Shown: positions 26,610 to 35,930, counted from the stretch's first letter. The stretch: DNA of 64,000 bases from Ectobacillus sp. JY-23 (GCF_023022965.1 NZ_CP095462.1:1736001-1800000), one strand, 5' to 3'. The notes: a model not told the origin generated them from the sequence alone. Numbers and translations are program-made.

Positions 26610-27345
26610 CATTCTTTTCTTCTATGATGCGCTCTTCCCAAGACGTATACGGAACTGGTCTACGCATCTCCTTCCAAATCCCTGGTAAAACAGAAGTCAT
26701 ATACTTCCCAAACTTAATAAACGACTGTCCGGCTGTTCTTACTTTATAGGTGATTGGCACCTCTTTCATCCGAAAACCTTTTCGTACAAGATTTAATGTT
26801 AGAACTTGTGCATAATTGTAATCATGAATAATTTCTGCATGCTCCATGGCCTCCCTCGAAAAAGCACGCATGCCGGATTGCCCATCATAAATCCATCTGC
26901 CAAGCAAGATTGACTGCAATAACGTAAAACAATAATTACCAAGACGACGATGTAGTTTCATACCAGTAATAGTGCCCAAAAAGCGAGACCCCATCACATA
27001 ATCTGCTTCGCCTCGCAAAATTGGTAGCACAATATTTGGAATTTCTTCGGCGGGATACTCATTATCTGCATCTATCATGACACCCACTGCGGCATCCAAT
27101 AAACAGCAATGTGCTAAACCCGCACGGACAGCTGCACCTAGTCCCTGATTGACGGGGAACGAAACAATATGATCTGCTCCTGCCGCTTTTGCCACCGAAA
27201 CTGTTTGATCAGTGGAACCATCGTCAATGACGAGAACCTCCACTACTACCTTATCATCAAAATGTCTCGGGATGCGGCGAAGCACCTCGGCGATGGACGC
27301 TTCCTCGTTATGCGCCGGTAAAAAAATAATGACGCGTTGTTTCAT
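26602..27345 (-). CDS. Family-2 glycosyltransferase (polyprenyl-phosphate type)
   Basis: 247 residues, a soluble GT-A domain: FLPAHNEEASIAEVLRRIP at the start, VLVIDDGSTDQT for nucleotide binding, the metal-binding DAD in VMIDADNEYP, and DGQSGMRAFSR. Similar to dolichyl/undecaprenyl-phosphate mannosyl- and glucosyltransferases (DPM1-like, without the C-terminal membrane helices). It likely loads a sugar onto a lipid carrier at the cytoplasmic face. Its ATG overlaps the stop of the previous gene (ATGA), so the two are coupled. Last gene of the operon. Confidence 0.87.
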   Translation of the reverse strand: MKQRVIIFLPAHNEEASIAEVLRRIPRHFDDKVVVEVLVIDDGSTDQTVSVAKAAGADHIVSFPVNQGLGAAVRAGLAHCCLLDAAVGVMIDADNEYPAEEIPNIVLPILRGEADYVMGSRFLGTITGMKLHRRLGNYCFTLLQSILLGRWIYDGQSGMRAFSREAMEHAEIIHDYNYAQVLTLNLVRKGFRMKEVPITYKVRTAGQSFIKFGKYMTSVLPGIWKEMRRPVPYTSWEERIIEEKNAR

Positions 27346-28781
27346 CTTCTTACAACTCCTTCTACTAGCACAGGACCACGACTATGAGACGGATACGGAG
27401 CACCTAGCATATATGCAATCGTAGGAGCCATAGACACCAAACTATGTCGTTCCTCGACTCGTATACCACCTTTTATATTGCGACCGTACATAAAGAATGG
27501 CACAATACGCTCTCCTTCATCAAGATGACCATGTCCGCCAATACCGTCAGCTTGTCCATGATCGGCGCAAATAATAAAGGTTGTATTCTCAGCTTTTCCC
27601 GTTCGCTCTAAATGTTCGATAAAGTCCTTTACATGTTGATCTGCTTCGTGTATCTTTTGCAAATATTCGTCGTATAGTACCCCTCTACTATGTCCTGTTT
27701 GATCTGTAGAGATAAGCTGCACAATAAACAAGTCAGGATTTTGTTCATCCATAATTTGTTTTGCTTTTTTCATAATTTGTGCATCTACGATATCATTCTT
27801 CATTACAGCTGTATAGGTTTCTACATCTGTGCCGAACGCATCAACTAAATGAGCAACAGCAAGCATCTTACCGCGTTTTCCAACCTTTCGCAAGGAATCA
27901 AAGATACTTTCCACTTTCACACCCAAGCTCCAAACCATATTGGATTTAATTCCATGCTCAAAGGAATAAGTGCCCGTGAACATAGAAGAAAAGCATACGA
28001 CTGTGCGTGCTGGATACACTGTTTCCATATTTGTATATTCCGTACCGTTTTTACGTAAATAATCTAAGTATGGTGTATTCGCTGTCTCAAAGCGGTCTTT
28101 TCGCATACCGTCAATTACAATAACAACAACCTTCTCACTAAGGGCCTCTCCAATCTCTATGTTGCTTGTATAGGTGTCAATTGGCTTTGGTTTCCAGTCA
28201 AATAAATAACGATGTAAGACGACTGTATATACAATTACAGCACCGTAGAATAAAACAAGCGGCTGCCACTGTATTCCTATATTGCCGCTTGCGAATTGTT
28301 CAAAATAGTAATACCACACAGATAAAAGCAACAAAAATTTCGGCATTTGCTCTTGTGCATTTCCGCTTGTTGAATCACTATTTTTCAGCACTAGCTTCCA
28401 GAAGCGCGTAAAGTTTAGCCAGGATGTACCGATTCGTAAGTGATAATAAAAGGTGCCCCAAAAGAAAATAGTGAAGAAAAAGTATAGCCCCATCGCAAAT
28501 AATAAAAGCGGTATATTTACGGTTTTGAACACGATGACATATGCAACCAATGGAAACCATAGGTAATTTCGTAAAAACAAAGGAAAATCATATAGATAAT
28601 ACAGTACAAATAATGGTATAACGAGCAGTAGACTGCTAAACAGGGCTGTCCAATTACTCATTGTATATAAAATAAATGTTCCGATTACAAATATAGGTGT
28701 AAACGGCTTTCCTTCATTTAATAAATTCCAACAGCGTGCTGCTGTTTTTTCAAATTTTGATGCCTTTTTTACTTGCTCCAC
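27342..28781 (-). CDS. Membrane alkaline-phosphatase-superfamily phosphodiesterase
   Basis: 479 residues from a GTG at 28781, chosen for GAGAGGAG seven bases upstream; the frame is open a little further. About five membrane helices in the first 190 residues are followed by a type-I phosphodiesterase/nucleotide-pyrophosphatase domain. The metal ligand and nucleophile region VVVIVIDGMRKDRF is followed by VYPARTVVCFSSMFTG, then DQTGHSRG and CADHGQADGIGGHGH carry further metal ligands. The first overlap is with the flippase-like gene. It may cleave a phosphodiester or pyrophosphate of a lipid-linked or polymer substrate; the true substrate is unknown. Confidence 0.82.
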   Translation of the reverse strand: MEQVKKASKFEKTAARCWNLLNEGKPFTPIFVIGTFILYTMSNWTALFSSLLLVIPLFVLYYLYDFPLFLRNYLWFPLVAYVIVFKTVNIPLLLFAMGLYFFFTIFFWGTFYYHLRIGTSWLNFTRFWKLVLKNSDSTSGNAQEQMPKFLLLLSVWYYYFEQFASGNIGIQWQPLVLFYGAVIVYTVVLHRYLFDWKPKPIDTYTSNIEIGEALSEKVVVIVIDGMRKDRFETANTPYLDYLRKNGTEYTNMETVYPARTVVCFSSMFTGTYSFEHGIKSNMVWSLGVKVESIFDSLRKVGKRGKMLAVAHLVDAFGTDVETYTAVMKNDIVDAQIMKKAKQIMDEQNPDLFIVQLISTDQTGHSRGVLYDEYLQKIHEADQHVKDFIEHLERTGKAENTTFIICADHGQADGIGGHGHLDEGERIVPFFMYGRNIKGGIRVEERHSLVSMAPTIAYMLGAPYPSHSRGPVLVEGVVRR

Positions 28782-29665
28782 CTTTTTTCTCCTCTCCGCA
28801 GCCAATACTTTGTAAATTGTATTGGAAATACAACTAGCACAATTAATCCTGTTACATATGAAAAGATAAACTTAAACCCATGGCTCAGCAAAGCCCACTC
28901 ATAGCCGTCACGAGCAGCTATACCTATTATACTAAGTGCAAATGTCATCACAGTTTCATATGTGCCGATGCCACCCGGTGTAAATTGGAACACCTGCCCC
29001 GCAATTGTTATACTATTCACCCAAACTGCTTCCCAAATAGCAAGAGGTGCAAGTGTATATATAATAGCGGCTTCTGCTACCCAGCTACCTATTGTTAATA
29101 AGAGTATAAATACACCCGTTTGGCTAAACAGTACTTCCTTTATCCTCATGACATGACTGCTAACAAAACGGGGTGGCCGCCACAGCATTATGCCTGCCGT
29201 CATTCCCATTAGTAATAGTACAACTCCTGCTGTCATACTGATTCGCTCGTTCAATAGAAAGATTGCCCCTACGCCTGCAAAGGCCACCAAGACCAATAAA
29301 TCAAGTGTACGAAGTACAATCACAGATTGCAATGCTACCGCCCAGGAAACACGGCCCTTTTTTGTCACCGCAGCAACACGTACCACATCTCCCGCCTTCA
29401 CAGGGGATAAATGATTAAAAAGCAAGCTGTAGCATAGGCCTGCTAACGCCTCGCCTACAGTGATGGCATTGCGTAAGTATAGGCGCCAGGCATAAGCTCG
29501 CAGGACAAATGCAAATGCATAGGCGATTGTCATCCAAAGTAAGGCATCGACGCTAAGCAATTGATGTAGCTTACTTGTAAGAGACTGCATATCAAATAGC
29601 ACGATCGACATCCCTAAAAACATACATACAAGAAAAAAACCGATTACCCTAAAGAAGATGCGCAT
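28769..29665 (-). CDS. Flippase-like integral membrane protein (UPF0104 / LPG-synthase TM family)
   Basis: 298 residues from the ATG at 29665 (a GTG two codons earlier is possible). Seven or eight membrane segments with SLLFNHLSPVKAGDVVRVAA and FTPGGIGTYETVMTFALSI, conserved in the YbhN/MprF-N-terminal family (lysylphosphatidylglycerol synthase TM region). Family members are thought to flip or present lipids. It overlaps the epimerase stop by 17 bases and the phosphodiesterase start by 13, so the genes are tightly coupled. Confidence 0.85.
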   Translation of the reverse strand: MRIFFRVIGFFLVCMFLGMSIVLFDMQSLTSKLHQLLSVDALLWMTIAYAFAFVLRAYAWRLYLRNAITVGEALAGLCYSLLFNHLSPVKAGDVVRVAAVTKKGRVSWAVALQSVIVLRTLDLLVLVAFAGVGAIFLLNERISMTAGVVLLLMGMTAGIMLWRPPRFVSSHVMRIKEVLFSQTGVFILLLTIGSWVAEAAIIYTLAPLAIWEAVWVNSITIAGQVFQFTPGGIGTYETVMTFALSIIGIAARDGYEWALLSHGFKFIFSYVTGLIVLVVFPIQFTKYWLRRGEKRWSK

Positions 29666-30596
29666 GTTCACGAGCCCATGCGACGGTTCGCCGCAGCCCT
29701 TCTGAAAAAGATATACGTGGCTCGTAGCCAAGTTGCTGACGAGCGTTTGTGAGATCTGCCCATGTTGAAGTTACATCACCCATTCGTTCTTGCTCATATA
29801 TCACGTTCATTTCAGGAAAATATTTCTCCAATTCCATTAATACATTTTTCATGAATACAGGTGCATTTGAACCAATATTAAAGGTGCCGCTCTTGTTTAC
29901 ACGTAATGTTTGGTATATTCCTTCTACAATATCGTCAATATACGTGTAGTCGCGTCCCGTTCCTGTCCCAAATATATGCAAAGGCTCTCCCTTATGAAGC
30001 TTACGCAAAAAGCCGCCGATGGCCATATCAGGCCTGCCCCACGGTCCATACACCGTAAAAAAGCGCAAAATATTAAGCTGGAAACCATACATATGTTGAT
30101 ACGCATAACACATTGCTTCTCCGCTGTATTTCGATGCAGCATACGGTGACAACAATCGTCCATCTGCCATATCCTCTCGAAGTGGTACACCTGCTTTTTC
30201 ACCGTATACAGACGATGAAGATGCAAAGACAACCTGCTTCACCTTATGCTTTCCTGCAGCACTTAAAATATTGATTGTACCCTTTACATTACTGTCTACA
30301 TATTGATGCGGGTCTTGAAGTGAAAGTTGCACACCAGGAAGCCCTGCCAAATGAACAATTACATCAGGCTTTTCTTTACCGATAAGTGCCTCCAAATATA
30401 AAGCATCTAAAATGTCACACTCATAAAAGTCTACATTTTCGTATGGCAAGGCCCGAGAAAGCTGCTCTTGCTTTCGCTTCCTTGAATAATAGGGATGGAA
30501 ATTATCTAGCGCTATGACTTTCATCTGTTCTTTTGCAAGCCGGATCGCTAGATGACTTCCAATAAAGCCTGCCCCGCCTGTTATCATGATTTTCAT
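29649..30596 (-). CDS. NAD-dependent nucleotide-sugar epimerase (SDR family)
   Basis: 315 residues from the ATG at 30596 (GGAGGG upstream). The Rossmann motif TGGAGFIGSHLA is at residues 6-17; the catalytic Ser/Tyr/Lys are in FASSSSVYG and SPYAASK. RFFTVYGPWGRPDMA and RDYTYIDDIVEG are typical of UDP-glucose 4-epimerase / UDP-glucuronate epimerase relatives. It probably supplies the sugar nucleotide for the downstream GT2. First gene of the four-gene overlapping operon; it starts just after the terminator of the lipoprotein gene. The exact sugar is not determinable. Confidence 0.88.
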   Translation of the reverse strand: MKIMITGGAGFIGSHLAIRLAKEQMKVIALDNFHPYYSRKRKQEQLSRALPYENVDFYECDILDALYLEALIGKEKPDVIVHLAGLPGVQLSLQDPHQYVDSNVKGTINILSAAGKHKVKQVVFASSSSVYGEKAGVPLREDMADGRLLSPYAASKYSGEAMCYAYQHMYGFQLNILRFFTVYGPWGRPDMAIGGFLRKLHKGEPLHIFGTGTGRDYTYIDDIVEGIYQTLRVNKSGTFNIGSNAPVFMKNVLMELEKYFPEMNVIYEQERMGDVTSTWADLTNARQQLGYEPRISFSEGLRRTVAWAREHAHLL

Positions 30597-30614
30597 ACAT
30601 ATCCCTCCGCCATT

Positions 30615-30668
30615 ACGGTAACAAAAAGAAGAAACCTTGTCCAAAACAAGGTTTGCTTCTTTTTGTTA
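30615..30668 (-). terminator. Terminator of the lipoprotein gene
   Basis: A long near-symmetrical hairpin: AACAAAAAGAAG and AACCTTGT on one side, ACAAGGTT and CTTCTTTTTGTT on the other, around TTTGG. Confidence 0.85.
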
Positions 30669-31847
30669 TTTTGCTGTCTGTACTACTTTATTTAACACAG
30701 GCTCCAGTGTAGCCATAGCTTGGTCAGCCTTAGTTTTATCCTTTGCTTTCACTGCATCAATATACGCTTGCGCTGTAGCACGAAGACTTGTTGCTTCGGA
30801 TTCTCCCAGCAACATTTTCAAATCTTTCTCAATTACATTGATAAACAATGCGCCTTCTAATCCTGTAATTACACCTTTATCTTGATCGAAGTTTTCCTTG
30901 CTTTCTTTATACTCGGCAAGAGCAATCTTTGCAAATCCACGTACAAATGCTTTATTTACTGCATTTGCATCAATTGTTTTTACATCTGTTTGCAAATCAA
31001 ACTGCTTTGCAATTACATCAGCTTCTTCGCTCGCATGTTTCTTTACGTATGGATACACTGCTTGATAAAATGCCCATCCCTCAGCTTGCTGCACTTTGGC
31101 TTCTTTTTCATCCTGTTTCGCTGTTTGAGCAGCTTTCGTTGCGTAACCGTTTTGCAGGTCTCCTGCAGCTAGATAGAATGTTTTCATCAGCGTTTTATCA
31201 ACAAGCTGTTTACCAAGTGCAAACGCCAACTTATCGCCTTTTTCAATTGCATTCTTCATCTCTGTAAAGCCTGCATCAATAGTTTCTTTCATATTTGTAC
31301 CATTTGCCGTATCACGCTTTACAACTGTTCCTTCAATTGCTTTATAGAAATTAACAGCTTCGTTATACTCTGCATTTACTTCTTCTTTGTTGCCCCAGTT
31401 CTCATCAATCTCCTTAAATTCATGACGCATTGTTTGGAAGAACTCTTTTTGCAATAGCTTATCAAATATTTGCTTTACAACCATCCCTTCCATCTGCTGA
31501 TTTTTACCCGCTTCTAATGCAGCCATAATGGTTTGGTCAATTTTTTCATCAAACTCTGCATCACGCTTTTGTACTAAACCTTGTAATTTTTCTTTATATA
31601 ATGTTGTGACTTTATCAAAATCAACCGGTTGACCTGCTTTTGCTTTTTCTAGCTCTGCAGCACCATCTTTATATGCTTGAATCATTTCTGCTTCTGTTAA
31701 CGAAGGCGCAGTTTTCTCTTCTGTCTTTTTCTCTGTTTTTGCCGCCTGCTTTGGCTCTGCTTTTTGCGCTGCTTCTTCTTTTCCGCAGCCCGCAAATAAT
31801 AATGATGCTACCGCCGCTGCAGATAATACTTTCCACTTGACTGACAT
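30666..31847 (-). CDS. Fur-regulated lipoprotein with duplicated iron-operon-type domain
   Basis: 393 residues from the ATG at 31847 (GGGGGACG upstream); the open frame runs further upstream across the Fur box and is not real there. Lipobox SLLFAGC gives Cys21 as the lipidated residue, then a Lys/Glu/Ala linker. The rest is all-helical and seems to hold two related units, with AYKDGAAELEKA at the start, then AVNFYKAIEGTVVKRD (about 170) and GWAFYQAVYPYVKKH (about 270). These resemble AEAYKEMAIKLDE and TYEALSPIVAAKD of the FTR1-operon protein. Monocistronic. Likely a cell-surface iron-related binding protein; the ligand is unknown. Confidence 0.75.
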   Translation of the reverse strand: MSVKWKVLSAAAVASLLFAGCGKEEAAQKAEPKQAAKTEKKTEEKTAPSLTEAEMIQAYKDGAAELEKAKAGQPVDFDKVTTLYKEKLQGLVQKRDAEFDEKIDQTIMAALEAGKNQQMEGMVVKQIFDKLLQKEFFQTMRHEFKEIDENWGNKEEVNAEYNEAVNFYKAIEGTVVKRDTANGTNMKETIDAGFTEMKNAIEKGDKLAFALGKQLVDKTLMKTFYLAAGDLQNGYATKAAQTAKQDEKEAKVQQAEGWAFYQAVYPYVKKHASEEADVIAKQFDLQTDVKTIDANAVNKAFVRGFAKIALAEYKESKENFDQDKGVITGLEGALFINVIEKDLKMLLGESEATSLRATAQAYIDAVKAKDKTKADQAMATLEPVLNKVVQTAK

Positions 31848-31873
31848 ATTATACGTCCCCCTGTTACATAAGT

Positions 31874-31892
31874 GATAATGATTTTCATTTTG
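31874..31892 (-). promoter_or_regulatory. Fur box upstream of the lipoprotein gene
   Basis: GATAATGATTTTCATTTTG (read on the plus strand) fits the Fur consensus well in its left two-thirds. A second inverted element, GAGAAGGATTCTC, lies 20 bases further upstream at 31911-31923. Confidence 0.8.
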
Positions 31893-32091
31893 ACTGTTTT
31901 CATTATAAAAGAGAAGGATTCTCATTGTCAACGATATTTTGAAACTGGTTACATAATTCGTGCTCCTATAATTAAGCAGTGGGAGAAAAAACATACTGCT
32001 GTCTCCCTTACCAATAGCTCTAACTCATAAAAGCACGCTCAGCATGTAGGTCACTTTTAATAACTAAGCCCCAACAAGAACCAGATTTCAT

Positions 32092-32120
32092 AAAAAAACA
32101 GCGGCCAATAGGCCGCCGCT
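32092..32120 (-). terminator. Terminator of trxA
   Basis: GCGGCC and GGCCGC pair around TATT on the minus strand, followed by TGTTTTTTT. Confidence 0.85.
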
Positions 32121-32125
32121 TTGTA

Positions 32126-32440
32126 TTACAGGTGTTTGGATATTAATTCAACTAAAGCTTCTTTTGGTTTGAAGCCCAATGTTTTATCAACTACTTTGCC
32201 ATCTTTCATTACAAATAATGAAGGAATGCTCATTACCTCGAATTTACCAGCTGTTTCTTGGTTTTCATCTACATCTACTTTTACAATTTTCACTTTTTCG
32301 CCCATGTCAGCAGCAAGCTCTTCTAGAACAGGAGCAATCATTTTACAAGGTCCGCACCATGGTGCCCAAAAATCTACCAGTACTACACCGTTTTCTGTTT
32401 CTGCTGTGAATGTTTGATCAGTTGCATTTACAATTGCCAT
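32126..32440 (-). CDS. trxA: Thioredoxin
   Basis: 104 residues, standard length. Active site FWAPWCGPCKM at about residues 26-36, cis-Pro region VMSIPSLFVMKDG. Cytoplasmic disulfide reductant for ribonucleotide reductase and others. It has AAGGAGG before the ATG and its own terminator. Backbone position after etfA. Confidence 0.98.
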   Translation of the reverse strand: MAIVNATDQTFTAETENGVVLVDFWAPWCGPCKMIAPVLEELAADMGEKVKIVKVDVDENQETAGKFEVMSIPSLFVMKDGKVVDKTLGFKPKEALVELISKHL

Positions 32441-32542
32441 TGTTTGTTCCTCCTTTAAGGTTATTCTACAGAAGAGTATAACATTCTCTTCTTGCTGTGG
32501 CGAATATTATGTATTGTTCCTCACAACCCCCCTCTTATACGA

Positions 32543-32572
32543 AGCGAAAGCGAGAAGCAGGGGACTTCTCGC
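32543..32572 (-). terminator. Hairpin after etfA
   Basis: GAAAGCGAGAAG pairs with CTTCTCGCTTTC around a 7-base loop. It lacks a strong T-tract, so it may end or stabilise the etf transcript. Confidence 0.6.
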
Positions 32573-32600
32573 TTTCATATAATTAGGGGTAATGCACAAA

Positions 32601-33575
32601 TTAAGAATGTACTTTGAGCTTCTTAAATTCTTCTGTTAGTAGCGGTACAACTTCAAATAAGTCGCCTACAATACCGTAGTCTGCTACCTTGAAGATATTT
32701 GCTTCTGGGTCTTTGTTGATGGCAACAATTACTTTGGAGTTGGACATACCTGCCAAGTGCTGAATGGCCCCGGAAATACCACAAGCAATGTATAAATCAG
32801 GTGTAACCACTTTACCCGTTTGCCCAATTTGCAGAGAGTAATCACAGTATTCAGCATCACACGCACCGCGTGAAGCACCTACTGCAGCACCCAATACATT
32901 CGCCAACTCTTGAAGCGGCTTAAATCCTTCTGCACTTTTCACACCGCGACCACCAGCAATAACAACCTTCGCTTCGGATAAGTCAACGCCTTCTGCAGCT
33001 TTACGAACTACTTCCTTGATAATTGTCCGCAAATCTTTAATATCCACAGATAAAGAGGTAACCTCACCTGTACGGGATAGATCTTGTGCCAATGGCTGGA
33101 TGTTATTTGGGCGAATTGTCGCAAATACGATTCCGTCTGTAATAATCTTTTTCTCAAACGCTTTACCTGAATAGATTGGGCGTGTGAATACTACATTACC
33201 ACCAGCTACTTCAAGTGCTGTTACATCAGATACAAGACCAGCATCAAGCTTTGCTGCTAATTTTGGCGAAAGATCTTTTCCTAAAGCTGTGTGACCAAAT
33301 ACAATCCCGCCTGGTTGCTCTGCTTCCACCGCAGCCAATACTGCTTGTGCATAACCGTCTGACGTATATGCTTTTAATTTTGCATCTTCAATCGTAATAA
33401 CACGGTCTGCACCATATGTAATTAGGCTCTGTGCCAAAGATGCAATTCCTTCTCCTACTAAAAGTCCTACTACTTCGCCGCCCTCAGCAATTGTTTTGGC
33501 AGCTGCAACTGCTTCAAAAGACACGTTTCTTAAAGAACCTTCGCGTACTTCACCCATTACTAATACTTTGCGCAT
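32601..33575 (-). CDS. etfA: Electron transfer flavoprotein alpha subunit
   Basis: 324 residues. The C-terminal FAD domain shows VIAGGRGVKSAEGFKPL and the conserved GQTGKVVTPDLYIACGISGAIQHL region. It pairs with EtfB to carry electrons from acyl-CoA dehydrogenases to the respiratory chain. It is the last gene of the fadR-ech-etfB-etfA group, 19 bases after etfB. Confidence 0.97.
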   Translation of the reverse strand: MRKVLVMGEVREGSLRNVSFEAVAAAKTIAEGGEVVGLLVGEGIASLAQSLITYGADRVITIEDAKLKAYTSDGYAQAVLAAVEAEQPGGIVFGHTALGKDLSPKLAAKLDAGLVSDVTALEVAGGNVVFTRPIYSGKAFEKKIITDGIVFATIRPNNIQPLAQDLSRTGEVTSLSVDIKDLRTIIKEVVRKAAEGVDLSEAKVVIAGGRGVKSAEGFKPLQELANVLGAAVGASRGACDAEYCDYSLQIGQTGKVVTPDLYIACGISGAIQHLAGMSNSKVIVAINKDPEANIFKVADYGIVGDLFEVVPLLTEEFKKLKVHS

Positions 33576-33594
33576 GTGTTTCGCCTCCTGTTAA

Positions 33595-34368
33595 TTAAAT
33601 GACTTTCGCTTCTGTGTGCAACAATGCAACAAGCTCTTTTACTTGATCTTGTAAATCTCCTTGCAATACTTTACCTGCATCCTTTTGCGGCGGAAGATAT
33701 ACTTCAATCGTTTTCGTTTTCGCTTCAACATCGTCTTCTTCCAGATCTAAATCATCAAGCTCAACTTCAGCAAGCGGCTTTTTCTTTGCCTTCATAATAC
33801 CCGGTAAAGACGGATAACGCGGCTCATTCAATCCCTGCTGTGCAGTTACTAAAATAGGAAGAGAAGATTCAATTACCTCTGTATCGCCCTCTACATCTCG
33901 TTCAATTGTCACTTTCGTTCCTTCAATTGTAAGCTTAGTAATTGTTGTTACATACGGAATACCCAGAGCCTCTGCCACACGAGGTCCTACCTGACCGGAT
34001 GCGCCGTCGATTGCAACGTTACCCCCTAGAATTAAATCTGCATTTTTATCCTTTAAGAATTCTGCTAGCACTTTTGCTGTTGTATATTGATCGCGATTTT
34101 CCACGTCATCTTCTACATTGATTAAAACCGCTTTGTCACAGCCCATTGCCAGTGCTGTGCGAAGCTCTTTTTCTGCGTCTTCGCCACCTACCGTAACAAC
34201 TGTTACCTCGCCGCCTTGCGCGTCTCTTACTTGAATTGCTTCTTCAATTGCATATTCGTCGTAAGGGTTGATAATAAATTCTGCCTCTCCCTCGTAAATC
34301 TCGCCGTTTTTGATCACGATTTTTTCTTCTGTATCAAACGTTCTTTTCATCAGTACGTAGATATTCAT
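33595..34368 (-). CDS. etfB: Electron transfer flavoprotein beta subunit
   Basis: 257 residues, family length. The N-terminus MNIYVLMKRTFDTEEKI and the signature VDGASGQVGPRVAEALGIP (AMP-binding/recognition region) are typical. It works with EtfA in beta-oxidation electron transfer. There is a 75-base gap from the enoyl-CoA hydratase with a weak hairpin only. Confidence 0.97.
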   Translation of the reverse strand: MNIYVLMKRTFDTEEKIVIKNGEIYEGEAEFIINPYDEYAIEEAIQVRDAQGGEVTVVTVGGEDAEKELRTALAMGCDKAVLINVEDDVENRDQYTTAKVLAEFLKDKNADLILGGNVAIDGASGQVGPRVAEALGIPYVTTITKLTIEGTKVTIERDVEGDTEVIESSLPILVTAQQGLNEPRYPSLPGIMKAKKKPLAEVELDDLDLEEDDVEAKTKTIEVYLPPQKDAGKVLQGDLQDQVKELVALLHTEAKVI

Positions 34369-34443
34369 GATATATCCCCCTTAATATTTAAACATTGTAT
34401 TAATTTTAATTTTTCAGTCTTTTCGGACTAAAAAAAGAGCCCC

Positions 34444-35217
34444 TTATTTGCCATTGAATACCGGTTTGCGTTTTTCAAGAAAAGCTGCTACACCCTCTTT
34501 ACCATCTTCTGTGGTAAACACTTCACCAAACATGCCCGCTTCTTGAACTACACCTTCGTAGTACTCAGATGTTTTCGTCGTTTGTAGCAAAGCAAGTATT
34601 GCGCTCACAGAAGCCGGGCTTTTTGCTGCTATTTTCTCAGCCAATTGCAAGGCTTCGGCCAGCACATTCTCTGCAGGGTACGCACTGTTTGCTAATCCCC
34701 ATTTCACAGCTTCAGTGCCCGTAATCGGTTCACCTGTAAGCATCATTTCTAACGCCTTTGCCCTGCCTACATAACGCGGCAGACGCTGCGTACCTGCGAA
34801 TCCTGGAATTAAGCCTAGATTTAATTCTGGTAATCCAATTTTTGCATCTTCTGCTACGATTCGAATATGGCAAGACATCGCAAATTCTAATCCGCCGCCA
34901 AGAGCAGCGCCATGAATTGCAGCGATAACAGGTTTTGAAAAACGCTCAATACGCTCAAATACATCCTGTCCCTGCTTCGCTAGCGCAGTAGCTTGCTCTG
35001 CATCGCGAATTGAAATGAACTCACGAATATCTGCGCCGGCAGAAAAGAATCTACCTTCTCCATGTACAAGAACCACTCGTACAGCATCATTTTTTTCTAG
35101 TTCATTGAATACTTCCGTAAGCTCTTTAAAGACTTGTGTAGACATGGCGTTTGCAGGCTGGTGATTAATTTTCACCACCGCTACGTGCTTTTCAACAACC
35201 GTTGACAGAAAGTCCAT
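34444..35217 (-). CDS. fadB: Enoyl-CoA hydratase
   Basis: 257 residues from the ATG at 35217 (AAAGGAGG upstream). The crotonase fold shows the oxyanion hole and catalytic Glu region: [15 protein letters not shown] and [19 protein letters not shown], and [20 protein letters not shown]. It hydrates trans-2-enoyl-CoA in fatty-acid beta-oxidation. In B. subtilis the gene at this place is called fadB (a single-domain hydratase, not the E. coli two-domain FadB). Second gene after fadR. Confidence 0.92.
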   Translation of the reverse strand: MDFLSTVVEKHVAVVKINHQPANAMSTQVFKELTEVFNELEKNDAVRVVLVHGEGRFFSAGADIREFISIRDAEQATALAKQGQDVFERIERFSKPVIAAIHGAALGGGLEFAMSCHIRIVAEDAKIGLPELNLGLIPGFAGTQRLPRYVGRAKALEMMLTGEPITGTEAVKWGLANSAYPAENVLAEALQLAEKIAAKSPASVSAILALLQTTKTSEYYEGVVQEAGMFGEVFTTEDGKEGVAAFLEKRKPVFNGK

Positions 35218-35230
35218 ATACGTTCCTCCT

Positions 35231-35818
35231 TTAATTTCGGTTTTCAAAAGCTCGTACTAAAAGCTCATGAACCGTTGTAGACAGAGCGACAAGATTATAT
35301 TTATGATCACTCATCACCCAGTTGGTCACCACTTCATCAATTGAACCGAACACCATTTGTCTTGCAACACGAATATTTAAATCCTTGCGAAACTCTTGCC
35401 CTTCTACTCCAATGCGCAAAATTTCATCAATGACTTGTAAATATCCTTTTAGAACTTCATTGATTTTCAGACGTAAATCCTTATTAGACTGACGAAGTTC
35501 AAGCTGTGTTACAATGGCCAAATGAAGATTTTCCGAAAGCAAAGTGAAGTGTGTTTCTACCAACATTAATAACTTCTCTACAGCGCTTTCAATTCCTGCC
35601 GTTTTTAGTCGAATGGTATCGATAAACTGCCCCATTTTTTCTTGAAAAAGAGATATTAAAATATCTTCTTTATTTTTAAAGTATAAGTAAATGGTTCCAT
35701 CAGCTACACCAGCTTGCTTTGCAATCTTAGAAACTTGCGCCTGATGGTAGCCATTTTCTGCAACTACAATAACAGCTGCATCAATAATTTGATTGTATTT
35801 TGGCTTATTTTTCTTCAC
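35231..35818 (-). CDS. fadR: TetR-family fatty acid degradation regulator FadR
   Basis: 195 residues, GTG start with AAAGGAG. N-terminal TetR helix-turn-helix [19 protein letters not shown] (residues about 24-42); the C-terminal ligand domain binds long-chain acyl-CoA. B. subtilis FadR (YsiA) represses the beta-oxidation genes until acyl-CoA is bound. An exact FadR-type operator lies 23 bases upstream of the start, so the fadR-ech-etfBA operon is self-regulated. Confidence 0.94.
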   Translation of the reverse strand: MKKNKPKYNQIIDAAVIVVAENGYHQAQVSKIAKQAGVADGTIYLYFKNKEDILISLFQEKMGQFIDTIRLKTAGIESAVEKLLMLVETHFTLLSENLHLAIVTQLELRQSNKDLRLKINEVLKGYLQVIDEILRIGVEGQEFRKDLNIRVARQMVFGSIDEVVTNWVMSDHKYNLVALSTTVHELLVRAFENRN

Positions 35819-35840
35819 TTTTACTGTCTCCTTTTAAAAC

Positions 35841-35860
35841 ATGAATGAATCATCATTCAT
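35841..35860 (-). promoter_or_regulatory. FadR operator
   Basis: ATGAATGAATCATCATTCAT fits the B. subtilis FadR consensus (ATGAATGA-N4-TCATTCAT as I recall it) with perfect 8-bp arms, directly upstream of fadR. Confidence 0.92.
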
Positions 35861-35907
35861 AACTTAATGATACTGACAATTTTATATATTGTCAATCGTA
35901 TATTAAT

Positions 35908-35930
35908 AAAAAAGGGGCTTTATCAGCCCA
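35908..35930 (-). terminator. Terminator of fadD
   Basis: GGGCT pairs with AGCCC around GATAA on the minus strand, followed by CTTTTTT. The stop codon is inside the hairpin. It separates fadD from the fadR operon. Confidence 0.78.

Noticed and set aside
34380-34440. Terminator between enoyl-CoA hydratase and etfB
   Set aside because: Only a 4-5 bp stem (AGTC/GACT type) next to a T-run; too weak to call against the expected fadR-etfA operon.
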